This document shows, piece by piece, positions 1-6,769 of a DNA stretch of 11,057 nt. A model generated the notes under the pieces. That model was not told the origin of the DNA and ran no database searches. It saw nothing but the letters and a program-made list of their open reading frames with translations. Origin of the DNA: an uncultured Aliarcobacter sp. (GTDB lineage Bacteria > Campylobacterota > Campylobacteria > Campylobacterales > Arcobacteraceae); NCBI GenBank assembly GCA_947629065.1, contig CANRCH010000047.1, forward strand, positions 1-11,057, in the 5' to 3' direction. How positions within the stretch are numbered: the first letter of the stretch is position 1; every line of letters starts with the position of its first letter. The translations under genes were made by a program, and so were the position numbers.

Positions 1-1642
1 CATCATCTAAAACAGCTAGTTTGTAAGCTGTATTTTTAATTACAAGCTCTATTTGTCCACCTGTTAATTCATGAATTGAAAGTTTCTCAAAATCGAAATT
101 CTCTTCAAGCGGTAAAGCATTTGGAAGAAGTTTTTGCCAAAGTTTAACTCTTTGCTCTTTATTTGGTTTTACAAACTCTATTTTATAGTTAAATCTTCTT
201 GAAAATGCCTTATCAAGGTTTTCAAGTAGGTTTGTAGTTGCTATTAAAATTCCATCAAATCGCTCAATTTGTTCTAAAAAAATATTTTGCATTTGATTGT
301 GCATTTTATCAGCACTGCTTCCTGTTCCACTACTTCTTGAACTTAAAAACTGATCAGCTTCATTTAAAAGTAAAACTGGCTCACTTTTTGTTTGATCTCT
401 TAGTTCATAATATTTATCAAAAATACTTCTAACATTTTTTTCACTTTCACCTATATACATAGATAAAATTTTTGAACAATCAAAGCTTAAAACCTCTTTT
501 TTAAGGCTTCTTGCAAGTGCAAGTGCTGTTAGAGTTTTACCAGTTCCAGCAAGTCCATAAAAAATTATTTTTGCATCAATTCCTCTTTTTTTATCTTTTA
601 TCCCCCAAGTTTTAAGTCTATTTATTACATTTTTATCAACTTGCTTTAAAAGATTATCCAAAGTTTCTTTTGTTTTATCGCCTAAAACAACATCATCTAG
701 GGTTTTTGTAGTATTTATAAGCTCAAAAATCTCTTGCTCTTTTATAATACTTTCAAGTTTTATTTTTGCAACACTTGCTTTTTTTGTAGGATGTGAGATT
801 TTATATAAAACATCATCAGGAATATAAAAATTTCTATTAATTCCCCCAAAAGCCGTAAGAACTTCATCATAATCAACTAAATTTTTAGATATTAGTGTAG
901 AACTCTCTTCAAGCAAACTTCTAAATTTAATCTTTTCATAATCATCATTTGAGATTAAATCAATTAAAAAGTTCATATCTCTTAAAGTTCCATCTCCACC
1001 ACTATATTCTTCTTTTAAAAGTGCTAAAAATAGTGTTTGTTCCTCTTTGTTTAGTGCGTGCTCTTTGAAAAAATCTTCAATCATAATTGGAGTTTTTGTA
1101 GCTTTTAATCTATCATTTATTCTATTTTCCACAAGTAGAAGTTTTGATTTTAATCTATTAAAACTAGGGCTATTTGCATCAAAATTTTTTCTAACAACAT
1201 TTAGTTGTTGTGCTATATCTATTTTTAAAAATTGATCTTGCAAATACTCTAAGTGGTCACTATAATTTTTTATTTCAGGTAGTATAAATTCACTACTTCC
1301 TGTTTCAAGCATCTTTAAATATGAACTTGAAAGTGTTATATTCGAGTTTATTAACTCTAATTTTGAAGCTTCATTTAGTTTTATTTGGTCAAAACTTACT
1401 TGAATTATCCATCCAAACTCTAAAAGTGATTTAATTAAATTTAGTTTTTCCAAATGTTCATATTTTTTAATATCGTAAAACTCAGATAAAATATCAATTA
1501 CATTTAAAATGTCTCTGCCGTTTACATACTCTTTTGTAAGATATTGAAGAATTTTTGCCTCTTCAATTGAACACTTAAGATGGTTAAAAAAGCTTGTTGT
1601 CTCTATCTCTTGTGCATTTATAAACTCTATTACTTCTTTCAT
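1..1642 (-). CDS. AAA+ family ATPase (3' end outside window)
   Basis: The reading frame is open from an ATG at 1642 down to base 1, giving 547 codons; the C-terminus is missing. The first ~290 residues are helical and match no domain I recognise. The AAA+ module follows: Walker A GLAGTGKT (residues 363-370), a YIGESEKNVRSIF segment typical of classic AAA proteins, a Walker B-like LLLNEAD (N427, E428), a sensor-1-like ATTN, and SRRF, which resembles the arginine-finger region. The protein probably uses ATP hydrolysis to remodel a protein or complex in the cytoplasm; the partner cannot be told from sequence. Walker B has Asn where Asp is usual, while the catalytic Glu is kept. GAGGA lies 3 nt before the ATG, which is close, but no better start exists. 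The gene is divergent from the lipoprotein cluster. The AAA assignment is firm; the cellular role is unknown. Confidence 0.9.
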   Translation of the reverse strand, partial: MKEVIEFINAQEIETTSFFNHLKCSIEEAKILQYLTKEYVNGRDILNVIDILSEFYDIKKYEHLEKLNLIKSLLEFGWIIQVSFDQIKLNEASKLELINSNITLSSSYLKMLETGSSEFILPEIKNYSDHLEYLQDQFLKIDIAQQLNVVRKNFDANSPSFNRLKSKLLLVENRINDRLKATKTPIMIEDFFKEHALNKEEQTLFLALLKEEYSGGDGTLRDMNFLIDLISNDDYEKIKFRSLLEESSTLISKNLVDYDEVLTAFGGINRNFYIPDDVLYKISHPTKKASVAKIKLESIIKEQEIFELINTTKTLDDVVLGDKTKETLDNLLKQVDKNVINRLKTWGIKDKKRGIDAKIIFYGLAGTGKTLTALALARSLKKEVLSFDCSKILSMYIGESEKNVRSIFDKYYELRDQTKSEPVLLLNEADQFLSSRSSGTGSSADKMHNQMQNIFLEQIERFDGILIATTNLLENLDKAFSRRFNYKIEFVKPNKEQRVKLWQKLLPNALPLEENFDFEKLSIHELTGGQIELVIKNTAYKLAVLDD

Positions 1643-1668
1643 TATTCCTCAAATTATTTATTTAATCT

Positions 1669-1674
1669 ATTATA
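1669..1674 (-). promoter_or_regulatory. Probable -10 box of the AAA+ ATPase gene
   Basis: On the minus strand this reads TATAAT, a perfect sigma-70 -10 hexamer, about 27 bases before the ATG at 1642. I see no convincing -35 box, which is normal for Campylobacterota promoters. In so AT-rich a gap a TATAAT can arise by chance, so this is inferred from position and match only. Confidence 0.45.
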
Positions 1675-1712
1675 TTATCTTTTTATCTCTTAACTGCAAA
1701 TGAATAAAAAAA

Positions 1713-1721
1713 TGATAAAAT
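1713..1721 (+). promoter_or_regulatory. Probable extended -10 promoter of the lipoprotein-SulP cluster
   Basis: TGaTAAAAT is an extended -10 element (TG, one base, then TAAAAT) starting 40 bases upstream of the ATG at 1753. The expected transcription start is near 1728. An AAGGG ribosome binding site at 1740-1744 follows. No clear -35 is visible. The next two genes follow within 0 and 13 bases, so this could be the promoter for all three. Confidence 0.5.
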
Positions 1722-1752
1722 AATGGCATTTTAAAAAATAAGGGAAAAAACT

Positions 1753-2364
1753 ATGATAAAAACATCAAAAATACTTTTACCACTATCTATGGTTTTACTT
1801 TTAACAGCTTGTTCAAGCTACAAAAAAGCACAAGAAATTTTACCAAACGAACAAGAGGTTGCAAATCAATGCTTAAATGTAAACAAATCAATAGAAGCAG
1901 ATTGTTATGATTTAATAGCTTATAAAAACTCAATAGCACAACTAAGACTTGGAATTAATGCACAATATAATGGAAATTTTCAAGAAGCACTTGATAGATA
2001 TACATTTGCTCAAAAACAAGGAAACTTCTACGCAAATGTTCTAATTGCAAATATATATTTAAAAGGTTTTGGAGTAGAAATTGATGAAAGTAAAGCAAAA
2101 TCTTTATTAAAAGATACAAGAAAAGTTGATCCAATTGCAGCATATAGATTAGCAAAAATATATCTAAATGATGGTGAGTATAAAGATGCTTTAGAACTTT
2201 TAGAATTTGCAGGTGAGAATGGAGTTAAAGATGCACAAAAAGAGTTAAGTCTTCTTTATTCAAATGGAGAATATTTTGAAATTGATAGTGAAAAAGGCTC
2301 TTTTTGGAAAGATGTTTATGATACAAATAGCGATGATTTTGTAAAACAAATATATGGAAGATAA
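1753..2364 (+). CDS. Sel1/TPR-like repeat lipoprotein, first of a tandem pair
   Basis: A 203-residue protein with a lipoprotein signal peptide: KTSK, a hydrophobic stretch, then lipobox LTAC with the lipidated cysteine at C20. Ser at +2 favours outer-membrane sorting by the Lol rule known from E. coli. The mature part has Sel1/TPR-like helical repeats: a unit near residues 64-90, a Sel1-like unit near 91-120 (ANVLIANIYLKGFGV) and another near 128-172 (AAYRLAKIYL, then ALELLEFAGENGVKDAQ). Such repeats mediate protein contacts. C40 and C51 sit 11 apart just before the repeats and could form a disulfide in the periplasm. The stop codon directly abuts the ATG of a clear paralogue, so the two are probably co-translated. 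No enzyme motif is seen; a scaffold or envelope assembly role is only an inference. The start has AAGGG 8 nt upstream. Confidence 0.85.
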   Translation: MIKTSKILLPLSMVLLLTACSSYKKAQEILPNEQEVANQCLNVNKSIEADCYDLIAYKNSIAQLRLGINAQYNGNFQEALDRYTFAQKQGNFYANVLIANIYLKGFGVEIDESKAKSLLKDTRKVDPIAAYRLAKIYLNDGEYKDALELLEFAGENGVKDAQKELSLLYSNGEYFEIDSEKGSFWKDVYDTNSDDFVKQIYGR

Positions 2365-3006
2365 ATGAAAAGAAATATATTTTTAATAGCACTAATCTCT
2401 ATTTTTTTTAGTGCTTGTTCAATTAAAATACCAGACTTTTTGACTTTTTCATCTTCACATAATTATGAAGAAAAGCTAGAAGAGGCAAATATTTGCCAAG
2501 ATTTGGAGAGTGAAAACAGCAAACTATCTTGTTATAGTAAAATTCAAATAACAAACTCTTTTGCACAAATTAGGCTTGGAACTTATTGGGGTGAAAAAAG
2601 AGATTTTGAAAAATCACTTAAATATTTAAATATGGCAAAAGAGAGTGGAAATTTATATGCAAATTTACCAATATCTTTTTTATATTATAAAGGTGAAGGT
2701 GTAAAAAAAGATTTGGATAAATCTTTTGAACTATTAAAAGAGTCAAGTAGTGTTGATGCATTTGCTGCTTTTCAACTTTCAAGATTCTATTTTCAAGGAA
2801 TTAACACAAAGGTTGATGTAGAAAAAGCTATGGAACTTTTAGAGTTTTCAGGTGAAAAAAATGTAAAAGAGGCTCAAGAACTTTTGGCAAATATCTATAA
2901 AAAAGGACTTTTTGAACAAACACCAAATAGTGTAAAGTATAATTACTGGTTAGAAAAAAGTAAAAAGACTTTAGAAGATACAAACCATAAAATCTACATA
3001 TTTTAA
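2365..3006 (+). CDS. Sel1/TPR-like repeat lipoprotein, second of a tandem pair
   Basis: A 213-residue paralogue of the gene before it. The signal peptide ends in lipobox FSAC (lipidated C18, Ser at +2). Blocks shared with the first copy: NSFAQIRLG (NSIAQLRLG), GNLYAN (GNFYAN), YKGEGV (LKGFGV), VDAFAAFQLSRFYF (VDPIAAYRLAKIYL) and AMELLEFSGEKNVKEAQ (ALELLEFAGENGVKDAQ). The YKGEGV unit is a good Sel1 match. It also keeps a cysteine pair before the repeats (C44, C56, 12 apart). The ATG immediately follows the previous TAA and its ribosome binding site GGAAG (2356-2360) lies inside the upstream gene, indicating translational coupling. The copies differ at the C-terminus. Together they look like an old duplication whose products may act as a pair in the envelope; the partner is unknown. 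Confidence 0.85.
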   Translation: MKRNIFLIALISIFFSACSIKIPDFLTFSSSHNYEEKLEEANICQDLESENSKLSCYSKIQITNSFAQIRLGTYWGEKRDFEKSLKYLNMAKESGNLYANLPISFLYYKGEGVKKDLDKSFELLKESSSVDAFAAFQLSRFYFQGINTKVDVEKAMELLEFSGEKNVKEAQELLANIYKKGLFEQTPNSVKYNYWLEKSKKTLEDTNHKIYIF

Positions 3007-3019
3007 TAAGAGTTAGAGA

Positions 3020-4660
3020 ATGAAGAGTAATATTTTTGCAGGGCTTACTGTCGGGATTATTGCGCTTCCTTTATCTATGGCTCTTGCAATTGCAACAGGA
3101 GTTCCACCTGAGCTTGGACTTTATACAGCAATTATTGCTGGAATTATAGCAGCTGTTTTTGGAAGTAGTAAGGTAAATATCTCTGGACCTACGGCTGCTT
3201 TTATAGTAATTTTAATTCCTATTGTTCAAGAATTTGGAGTGGCTGGACTGCTTTTATGTGGTCTTATGTCAGGAGTTATTTTGGTACTTGTAGGTGCATT
3301 TAAACTAGGAAGCTTAATAGAGCTTGTTCCTTATCCTGTAACTGTTGGGTTTACATCTGGAATTGCTGTTGTAATTGCAACTTTTCAAATAAAAGATTTT
3401 TTTGGACTTACAATTGAGAATTTTACAGGATCATATCTTGATAAAATAGCACTTCTTACACAAAATTTTCATACATTTAATATATATGAGTTTTTAACAG
3501 CTTTTGTTACACTAATCATTTTAATAACTTGGAGAAAAACAAAAAGTAAAATTCCAGCAGCACTTATTGCTTTAGGAGTGGTTACCTTATTTGTTTACTA
3601 TTTTAATGATAAATTTGAACTAAGTATTTCAACAATTCATTCAACTTTCTCATATAGTGTGGGATCTTTAAGTGGTACAGGAATACCACCAATTCCTTTA
3701 CAATTTGTTTTACCGTGGGATTTTTTAAATATTGAAGATATAAATATTGATATGTTTATAAAACTTCTTCCTCACGCAATTGCAATCGCAATTTTAGGAG
3801 CTTTGGAGTCTCTTTTATGTGCAGTTATTAGTGATGGAATTACAGGAAATAAAACAGATCCAAATAAAGAGTTAATAGGTCAAGGACTTACAAATATTGT
3901 TGTGCCCTTTTTTGGTGGAATCCCAGCAACTGCAGCAATTGCAAGAACAGTTGCAAATATAAATGCAGGTGGAAATGCAAAAATAGCATCTATTGTTCAC
4001 TCACTATTTATTTTAGTTTCAATTTTGTTTATAGCACCATATATCTCATATCTTCCAATGGCAGCACTATCAGCACTTTTATTAATAGTTGCTTGGAATA
4101 TGAGTGAAATTAAACACTTTAGAAATATTTTAAAAACAGCACCAAAAGATGATATATATGTACTTCTTACTTGTTTTTCTTTAACTGTTTTAATAGATAT
4201 GCAAGTTGCCGTTGCTGTTGGAATTGGACTTGCGTCTGTACTATTTATAAAAAGAACAATTGATTTATACTCAATTGAGCTTTCAAGTAAAGCAATCAAA
4301 GAGCATCCAGAACTGCCTGAAAATATCTTGATTTACGATATAAATGGACCTATGTTTTTTGGTGCTGCACAAAAAGCTTTAAAGACTTTAATTAGCATTG
4401 ATGATAAGAAAAATATAATTATACTTGATATGAAAAATGTATCAATAATAGATATGACAGCTATGGTTGCACTAAAATCAATAATTGATACTTTTAAATC
4501 AAAAGAGAAAAAAATAATATTTTCAGGACTTAGTCAAAGAGTTCTAAAAAAACTAGAACGAGCTAAATTTGACTATGTTACAAGCTTTTCTAATATGGAA
4601 GATTCTATAGAGTATGCTATACATTTAAGTCATATAAAAGAGCATGAAGAAGCTAAATAG
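3020..4660 (+). CDS. SulP (SLC26-type) anion transporter with STAS domain
   Basis: A 546-residue inner-membrane transporter. The membrane part (about 1-410) has SulP hallmarks: AGLTVGIIALPLSMA at the N-terminus, GVPPELGLYTA (27-37), SGPTAA (55-60), ALESLLCAVISDGITG (261-276), ELIGQGLTNI (284-293) and GGIPATAAIART (299-310, where many relatives have PATGAIART). The C-terminal STAS domain (about 433-540) contains VSIIDMTAMVAL, the turn that carries Ser/Thr in anti-sigma-antagonist proteins. SulP proteins move sulfate, bicarbonate or dicarboxylates, usually with H+ or Na+; sequence alone does not decide the substrate. The membrane domain begins almost at the start Met, a shorter N-terminus than in many relatives. 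It follows the lipoprotein pair by 13 bases and is convergent with the XRE gene, with another 13-base gap and no clear terminator. Confidence 0.92.
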   Translation: MKSNIFAGLTVGIIALPLSMALAIATGVPPELGLYTAIIAGIIAAVFGSSKVNISGPTAAFIVILIPIVQEFGVAGLLLCGLMSGVILVLVGAFKLGSLIELVPYPVTVGFTSGIAVVIATFQIKDFFGLTIENFTGSYLDKIALLTQNFHTFNIYEFLTAFVTLIILITWRKTKSKIPAALIALGVVTLFVYYFNDKFELSISTIHSTFSYSVGSLSGTGIPPIPLQFVLPWDFLNIEDINIDMFIKLLPHAIAIAILGALESLLCAVISDGITGNKTDPNKELIGQGLTNIVVPFFGGIPATAAIARTVANINAGGNAKIASIVHSLFILVSILFIAPYISYLPMAALSALLLIVAWNMSEIKHFRNILKTAPKDDIYVLLTCFSLTVLIDMQVAVAVGIGLASVLFIKRTIDLYSIELSSKAIKEHPELPENILIYDINGPMFFGAAQKALKTLISIDDKKNIIILDMKNVSIIDMTAMVALKSIIDTFKSKEKKIIFSGLSQRVLKKLERAKFDYVTSFSNMEDSIEYAIHLSHIKEHEEAK

Positions 4661-4673
4661 TTTAACCTTAATT

Positions 4674-4925
4674 TTAATTTTCAAAAAAATATTTTATATC
4701 AATATCTAAAATTTTAGATATTTTTGCTAAGTGTCTAATATTAAAGTGGTGATTGTTTTTTCTAATTTCTGCACGACCTAAATAAGCTGCTCCATTCATA
4801 CCTATTTCAAGTGCAAGTTGTAGTTGAGAGTAGCCTTTTTGTTCTCTATATTTTTTTACGTTTTTTGAAACTAAATCCAAAATCTCATCACTATATTGTT
4901 CTAAATCTACACAAAAATTATTCAA
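4674..4925 (-). CDS. XRE/Cro-CI family helix-turn-helix regulator, TTG start
   Basis: An 83-residue single-domain DNA-binding protein. Residues about 20-80 form an XRE-type HTH: VKKYREQKGYSQLQLALEIGMN, then a linker, then RHLAKISKILDIDIKYFF, the usual closing helices. There is no ligand, peptidase or dimerisation domain, so it resembles small phage or toxin-antitoxin type repressors. The start is TTG at 4925-4923, with AGGA (4936-4933) 7 nt upstream. An in-frame TAG just upstream (4937-4935) rules out a longer form, and no ATG occurs before the HTH. The ribosome binding site lies in one arm of an inverted repeat (4929-4961), and operator-like sites fill the divergent gap, so autoregulation is likely. 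It probably also controls the divergent 82-aa gene. The family call is strong; the targets are inferred. Confidence 0.85.
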   Translation of the reverse strand: MNNFCVDLEQYSDEILDLVSKNVKKYREQKGYSQLQLALEIGMNGAAYLGRAEIRKNNHHFNIRHLAKISKILDIDIKYFFEN

Positions 4926-4928
4926 AAG

Positions 4929-4961
4929 CCAATCCTAACGACATATATATCTAAGGATTGG
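4929..4961. promoter_or_regulatory. Inverted repeat with 8-bp arms between the XRE gene and its divergent neighbour
   Basis: CCAATCCT (4929-4936) and AGGATTGG (4954-4961) are perfect inverted arms separated by 17 bases. The arm nearest the XRE gene includes its AGGA ribosome binding site. The far arm ends 4 bases before a TATAAT on the plus strand. It could be an operator, or a hairpin hiding the ribosome binding site if transcription of the XRE gene starts outside it. Confidence 0.55.
4937..4954 (+). promoter_or_regulatory. Operator-like site O1 (upstream copy)
   Basis: AACGACATATATATCTAA matches the site at 4990-5007 at 13 of 18 positions, including AACGAC and ATATATC in the same spacing. 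It lies inside the inverted repeat and overlaps the -35/spacer region expected for the plus-strand promoter at 4966-4971. A repressor bound here could block RNA polymerase in both directions. XRE binding is inferred from position. Confidence 0.5.
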
Positions 4962-4965
4962 ATAA

Positions 4966-4971
4966 TATAAT
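4966..4971 (+). promoter_or_regulatory. Probable -10 box for the 82-aa protein gene
   Basis: A perfect TATAAT 57 bases before the ATG at 5028, predicting transcription from about 4978. It lies between the two operator-like sites, one overlapping the promoter and the other in the early transcribed region. Confidence 0.5.
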
Positions 4972-4989
4972 TTTTGATAATATTAAAAC

Positions 4990-5007
4990 AACGACTAATA
5001 TATCGTT
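4990..5007 (+). promoter_or_regulatory. Operator-like dyad O2 (downstream copy)
   Basis: AACGACTAATATATCGTT is a dyad with arms AACGA and TCGTT and an 8-base spacer, the size typical of XRE/Cro operators. It lies about 12 bases after the inferred transcription start and begins exactly 53 bases (about five helical turns) after O1, so two bound dimers would lie on the same DNA face. Confidence 0.55.
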
Positions 5008-5027
5008 TTAAACAATCTGGAGAATCA

Positions 5028-5276
5028 ATGCAAGAACTTTTTAGAGATGAAAACTATTTATCTTTGATTGAAATTATTATATATACAAATAGTGACAAAA
5101 AATCTAGTGAAATTTATCTACTATTTAAAAAATTAATTGATAAAGGTTTTATAAATAGTGAATTCTTTAATAATATTTTAGAAAATGGAGATTTTTTTGA
5201 GATAATAAACAGATATCTTGATAAAAGTTTGATAGATTGTACTTCAAAAAACGATTGTAAAACTTACACTATCTAA
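5028..5276 (+). CDS. Small protein of unknown function, divergent from the XRE regulator
   Basis: I do not recognise this 82-residue protein. It starts MQELFRDENYL and looks helical, with an amphipathic, Ile/Leu/Phe-rich middle (EIYLLFKKLIDKGFI, SEFFNNILENGDFFEIINRYL) and a short polar tail with two cysteines (DCTSKNDC). No signal peptide or transmembrane segment is evident. ATG 5028 was chosen because GGAG (5019-5022) lies 5 nt before it. A longer in-frame reading from TTG 4974 would add 18 residues but has no good ribosome binding site and would begin upstream of the inferred transcription start. It faces a small XRE regulator across a shared operator-rich gap, so it is probably that regulator's target. 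A toxin, antitoxin or regulator partner role is possible, but the sequence shows none directly. Confidence 0.7.
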   Translation: MQELFRDENYLSLIEIIIYTNSDKKSSEIYLLFKKLIDKGFINSEFFNNILENGDFFEIINRYLDKSLIDCTSKNDCKTYTI

Positions 5277-5299
5277 ATCATCTAAAACTATAAATTAAT

Positions 5300-5305
5300 T
5301 ATAAT
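5300..5305 (+). promoter_or_regulatory. Probable -10 box upstream of fumC
   Basis: A perfect TATAAT 55 bases before the fumC ATG, with transcription expected near 5312. A second, weaker candidate, TAGAAT, lies at 5319-5324. With the first promoter the Fur-like site at 5322-5340 lies in the leader; with the second it covers the -10 and start point. Confidence 0.4.
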
Positions 5306-5321
5306 TTAAGAAATATTGTAG

Positions 5322-5340
5322 AATAATGATAACCAATATT
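5322..5340 (+). promoter_or_regulatory. Fur-box-like sequence upstream of fumC
   Basis: AATAATGATAACCAATATT matches the classic 19-base Fur consensus GATAATGATAATCATTATC at 15 of 19 positions, with the central ATAATGATAA intact. It ends 19 bases before the fumC ATG. The background is AT-rich, so some matches come cheaply, but the run of ten consensus bases including the G is notable. Control of fumC by iron is inferred. Confidence 0.5.
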
Positions 5341-5359
5341 AATTAAATAGGATTTATAA

Positions 5360-6757
5360 ATGGATTTCAGAATAGAAAAAGATACAATGGGCGAAATTAA
5401 AGTACCTGTAAATAGATATTGGCAAGCACAAACAGAGAGAAGTTTGGAGAACTTTCCAATTGGTGATGAGAAAATGCCAAAAGAGGTAATTGAAGGTTTT
5501 GCATACTTAAAAAAAGCTTGTGCTGTTGTAAATAACAAACTAAAAAGACTTGATGATGTAAAAACAAAGGCAATTAGCCAAGCTTGTGATGAGATAATTG
5601 AAAGAAAACTTTGTGGAGAGTTTCCTTTGGTTGTTTGGCAAACAGGTTCAGGAACTCAATCAAATATGAATGTAAATGAGGTTGTATCTTCAAGAGCTAG
5701 TGAGATTTTGGGAGAAGATTTTAGAGTAAAAAAAGTTGTTCATCCAAATGATGATGTAAACAAAGGTCAAAGTTCAAATGATACTTACCCAACTGCTATG
5801 AGAGTTGCTTTCGTACTTGATGTACAAAAAAGATTAATTCCAGCAATAAATGTTTTAAAAGCTACTTTAGAGAAAAAAGTAAAAGAGTTTGAAAATATTG
5901 TAAAAATAGGAAGAACTCACCTTCAGGATGCAACTCCTTTAACTTTAGGGCAAGAGTTTTCAGCTTATGTTGATATGCTTGATAAAGCCTTAGCACAAAT
6001 TGATGATGCTATGAAATATATGGTTGAACTTGCTATTGGTGGAACTGCTGTTGGAACTGGATTAAACTCTCATCCAGATTTTTCACCTATGGTTTGTGAA
6101 GTTTTAAATGATTTAACAAAAACAAAATATGCTTTTAAATCTCACCCTAATAAGTTTCATGCACTAACAGCACACGATGCAGAAGTTGTTTTAAGTGGTG
6201 TTTTAAATGCACTTGCTTCAAATTTAATGAAATTTGCAAATGATGTTAGATGGTTATCAAGTGGTCCACGATGCGGAATAGGTGAACTAAATATCCCTGA
6301 AAATGAACCAGGAAGTTCAATAATGCCAGGAAAAGTAAACCCAACTCAAAGTGAAGCTATGACAATGGTTGCAGTGCAAGTTATGGGAAATCATACAACT
6401 ATAAGTGTGGCTGCAAGTCAAGGAAACTTTGAATTAAATGTATTTAAACCTGTAATTGCTCTAAATTTACTACAATCAATTAGACTTTTAAGTGATACTA
6501 TGTTGGCATTTAATGATAATTGTGCAGTTGGAATTGAGCCAAATTTAACTAATATTGATAAATATTTAAAAGATTCACTAATGCTTGTAACGGCACTAAA
6601 TCCATATATTGGATATGAAAAAGCAGCACTTATAGCAAAAACAGCACATAAAAATGGAACAACATTAAAAGAAGAGGCAGTAAAACTTGGAATTTTAAGT
6701 GAAGCTGAATTTGACTCTTATGTTAAGCCTGAAAATATGATAAAACCTACTTTATAA
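5360..6757 (+). CDS. fumC: Fumarate hydratase, class II (iron-independent)
   Basis: A full-length, 465-residue class II fumarase that interconverts fumarate and L-malate in the cytoplasm as a homotetramer, without an Fe-S cluster. Superfamily signatures are present: [10 protein letters not shown] (95-104), SSNDTYPTA (138-146), [10 protein letters not shown] (184-193, with the catalytic-site His187) and the lyase signature [13 protein letters not shown] (318-330) with the catalytic Ser loop. KVNP, with EAMTMV just after, matches fumarase. Aspartase is a related alternative, but the overall pattern ([19 protein letters not shown]) fits fumarase. AGGA (5349-5352) lies 7 nt before the ATG. A Fur-like site sits in the leader, which would fit replacement of Fe-S fumarase under iron limitation, as known for E. 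coli fumC. An acidic small protein follows 12 bases downstream and is probably co-transcribed. Confidence 0.96.
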   Translation: MDFRIEKDTMGEIKVPVNRYWQAQTERSLENFPIGDEKMPKEVIEGFAYLKKACAVVNNKLKRLDDVKTKAISQACDEIIERKLCGEFPLVVWQTGSGTQSNMNVNEVVSSRASEILGEDFRVKKVVHPNDDVNKGQSSNDTYPTAMRVAFVLDVQKRLIPAINVLKATLEKKVKEFENIVKIGRTHLQDATPLTLGQEFSAYVDMLDKALAQIDDAMKYMVELAIGGTAVGTGLNSHPDFSPMVCEVLNDLTKTKYAFKSHPNKFHALTAHDAEVVLSGVLNALASNLMKFANDVRWLSSGPRCGIGELNIPENEPGSSIMPGKVNPTQSEAMTMVAVQVMGNHTTISVAASQGNFELNVFKPVIALNLLQSIRLLSDTMLAFNDNCAVGIEPNLTNIDKYLKDSLMLVTALNPYIGYEKAALIAKTAHKNGTTLKEEAVKLGILSEAEFDSYVKPENMIKPTL

Positions 6758-6769
6758 TTGGAATTGTGA

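Noticed and set aside
238..432. Plus-strand open frame inside the AAA+ gene
   Set aside because: It is the shadow of the Walker B region of the minus-strand ATPase, with a Phe/His/Leu-rich product.
3997..4299. 100-codon minus-strand open frame inside the SulP gene
   Set aside because: It lies antisense to a strongly conserved transporter region, has no family features, and looks like a shadow of the real gene.
4661..4673. Terminator between the convergent SulP and XRE genes
   Set aside because: The gap is 13 bases and no stem-loop of useful strength is visible there or just inside either gene end.
4974..5027. In-frame upstream extension (18 codons from TTG 4974) of the 82-aa protein
   Set aside because: It has no good ribosome binding site, would begin upstream of the transcription start inferred from TATAAT 4966-4971, and covers the operator dyad. 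ATG 5028 has GGAG at the right distance.
5299..5538. Minus-strand open frame opposite the fumC start
   Set aside because: It is antisense to fumC and its control region, and no ribosome binding site supports it.
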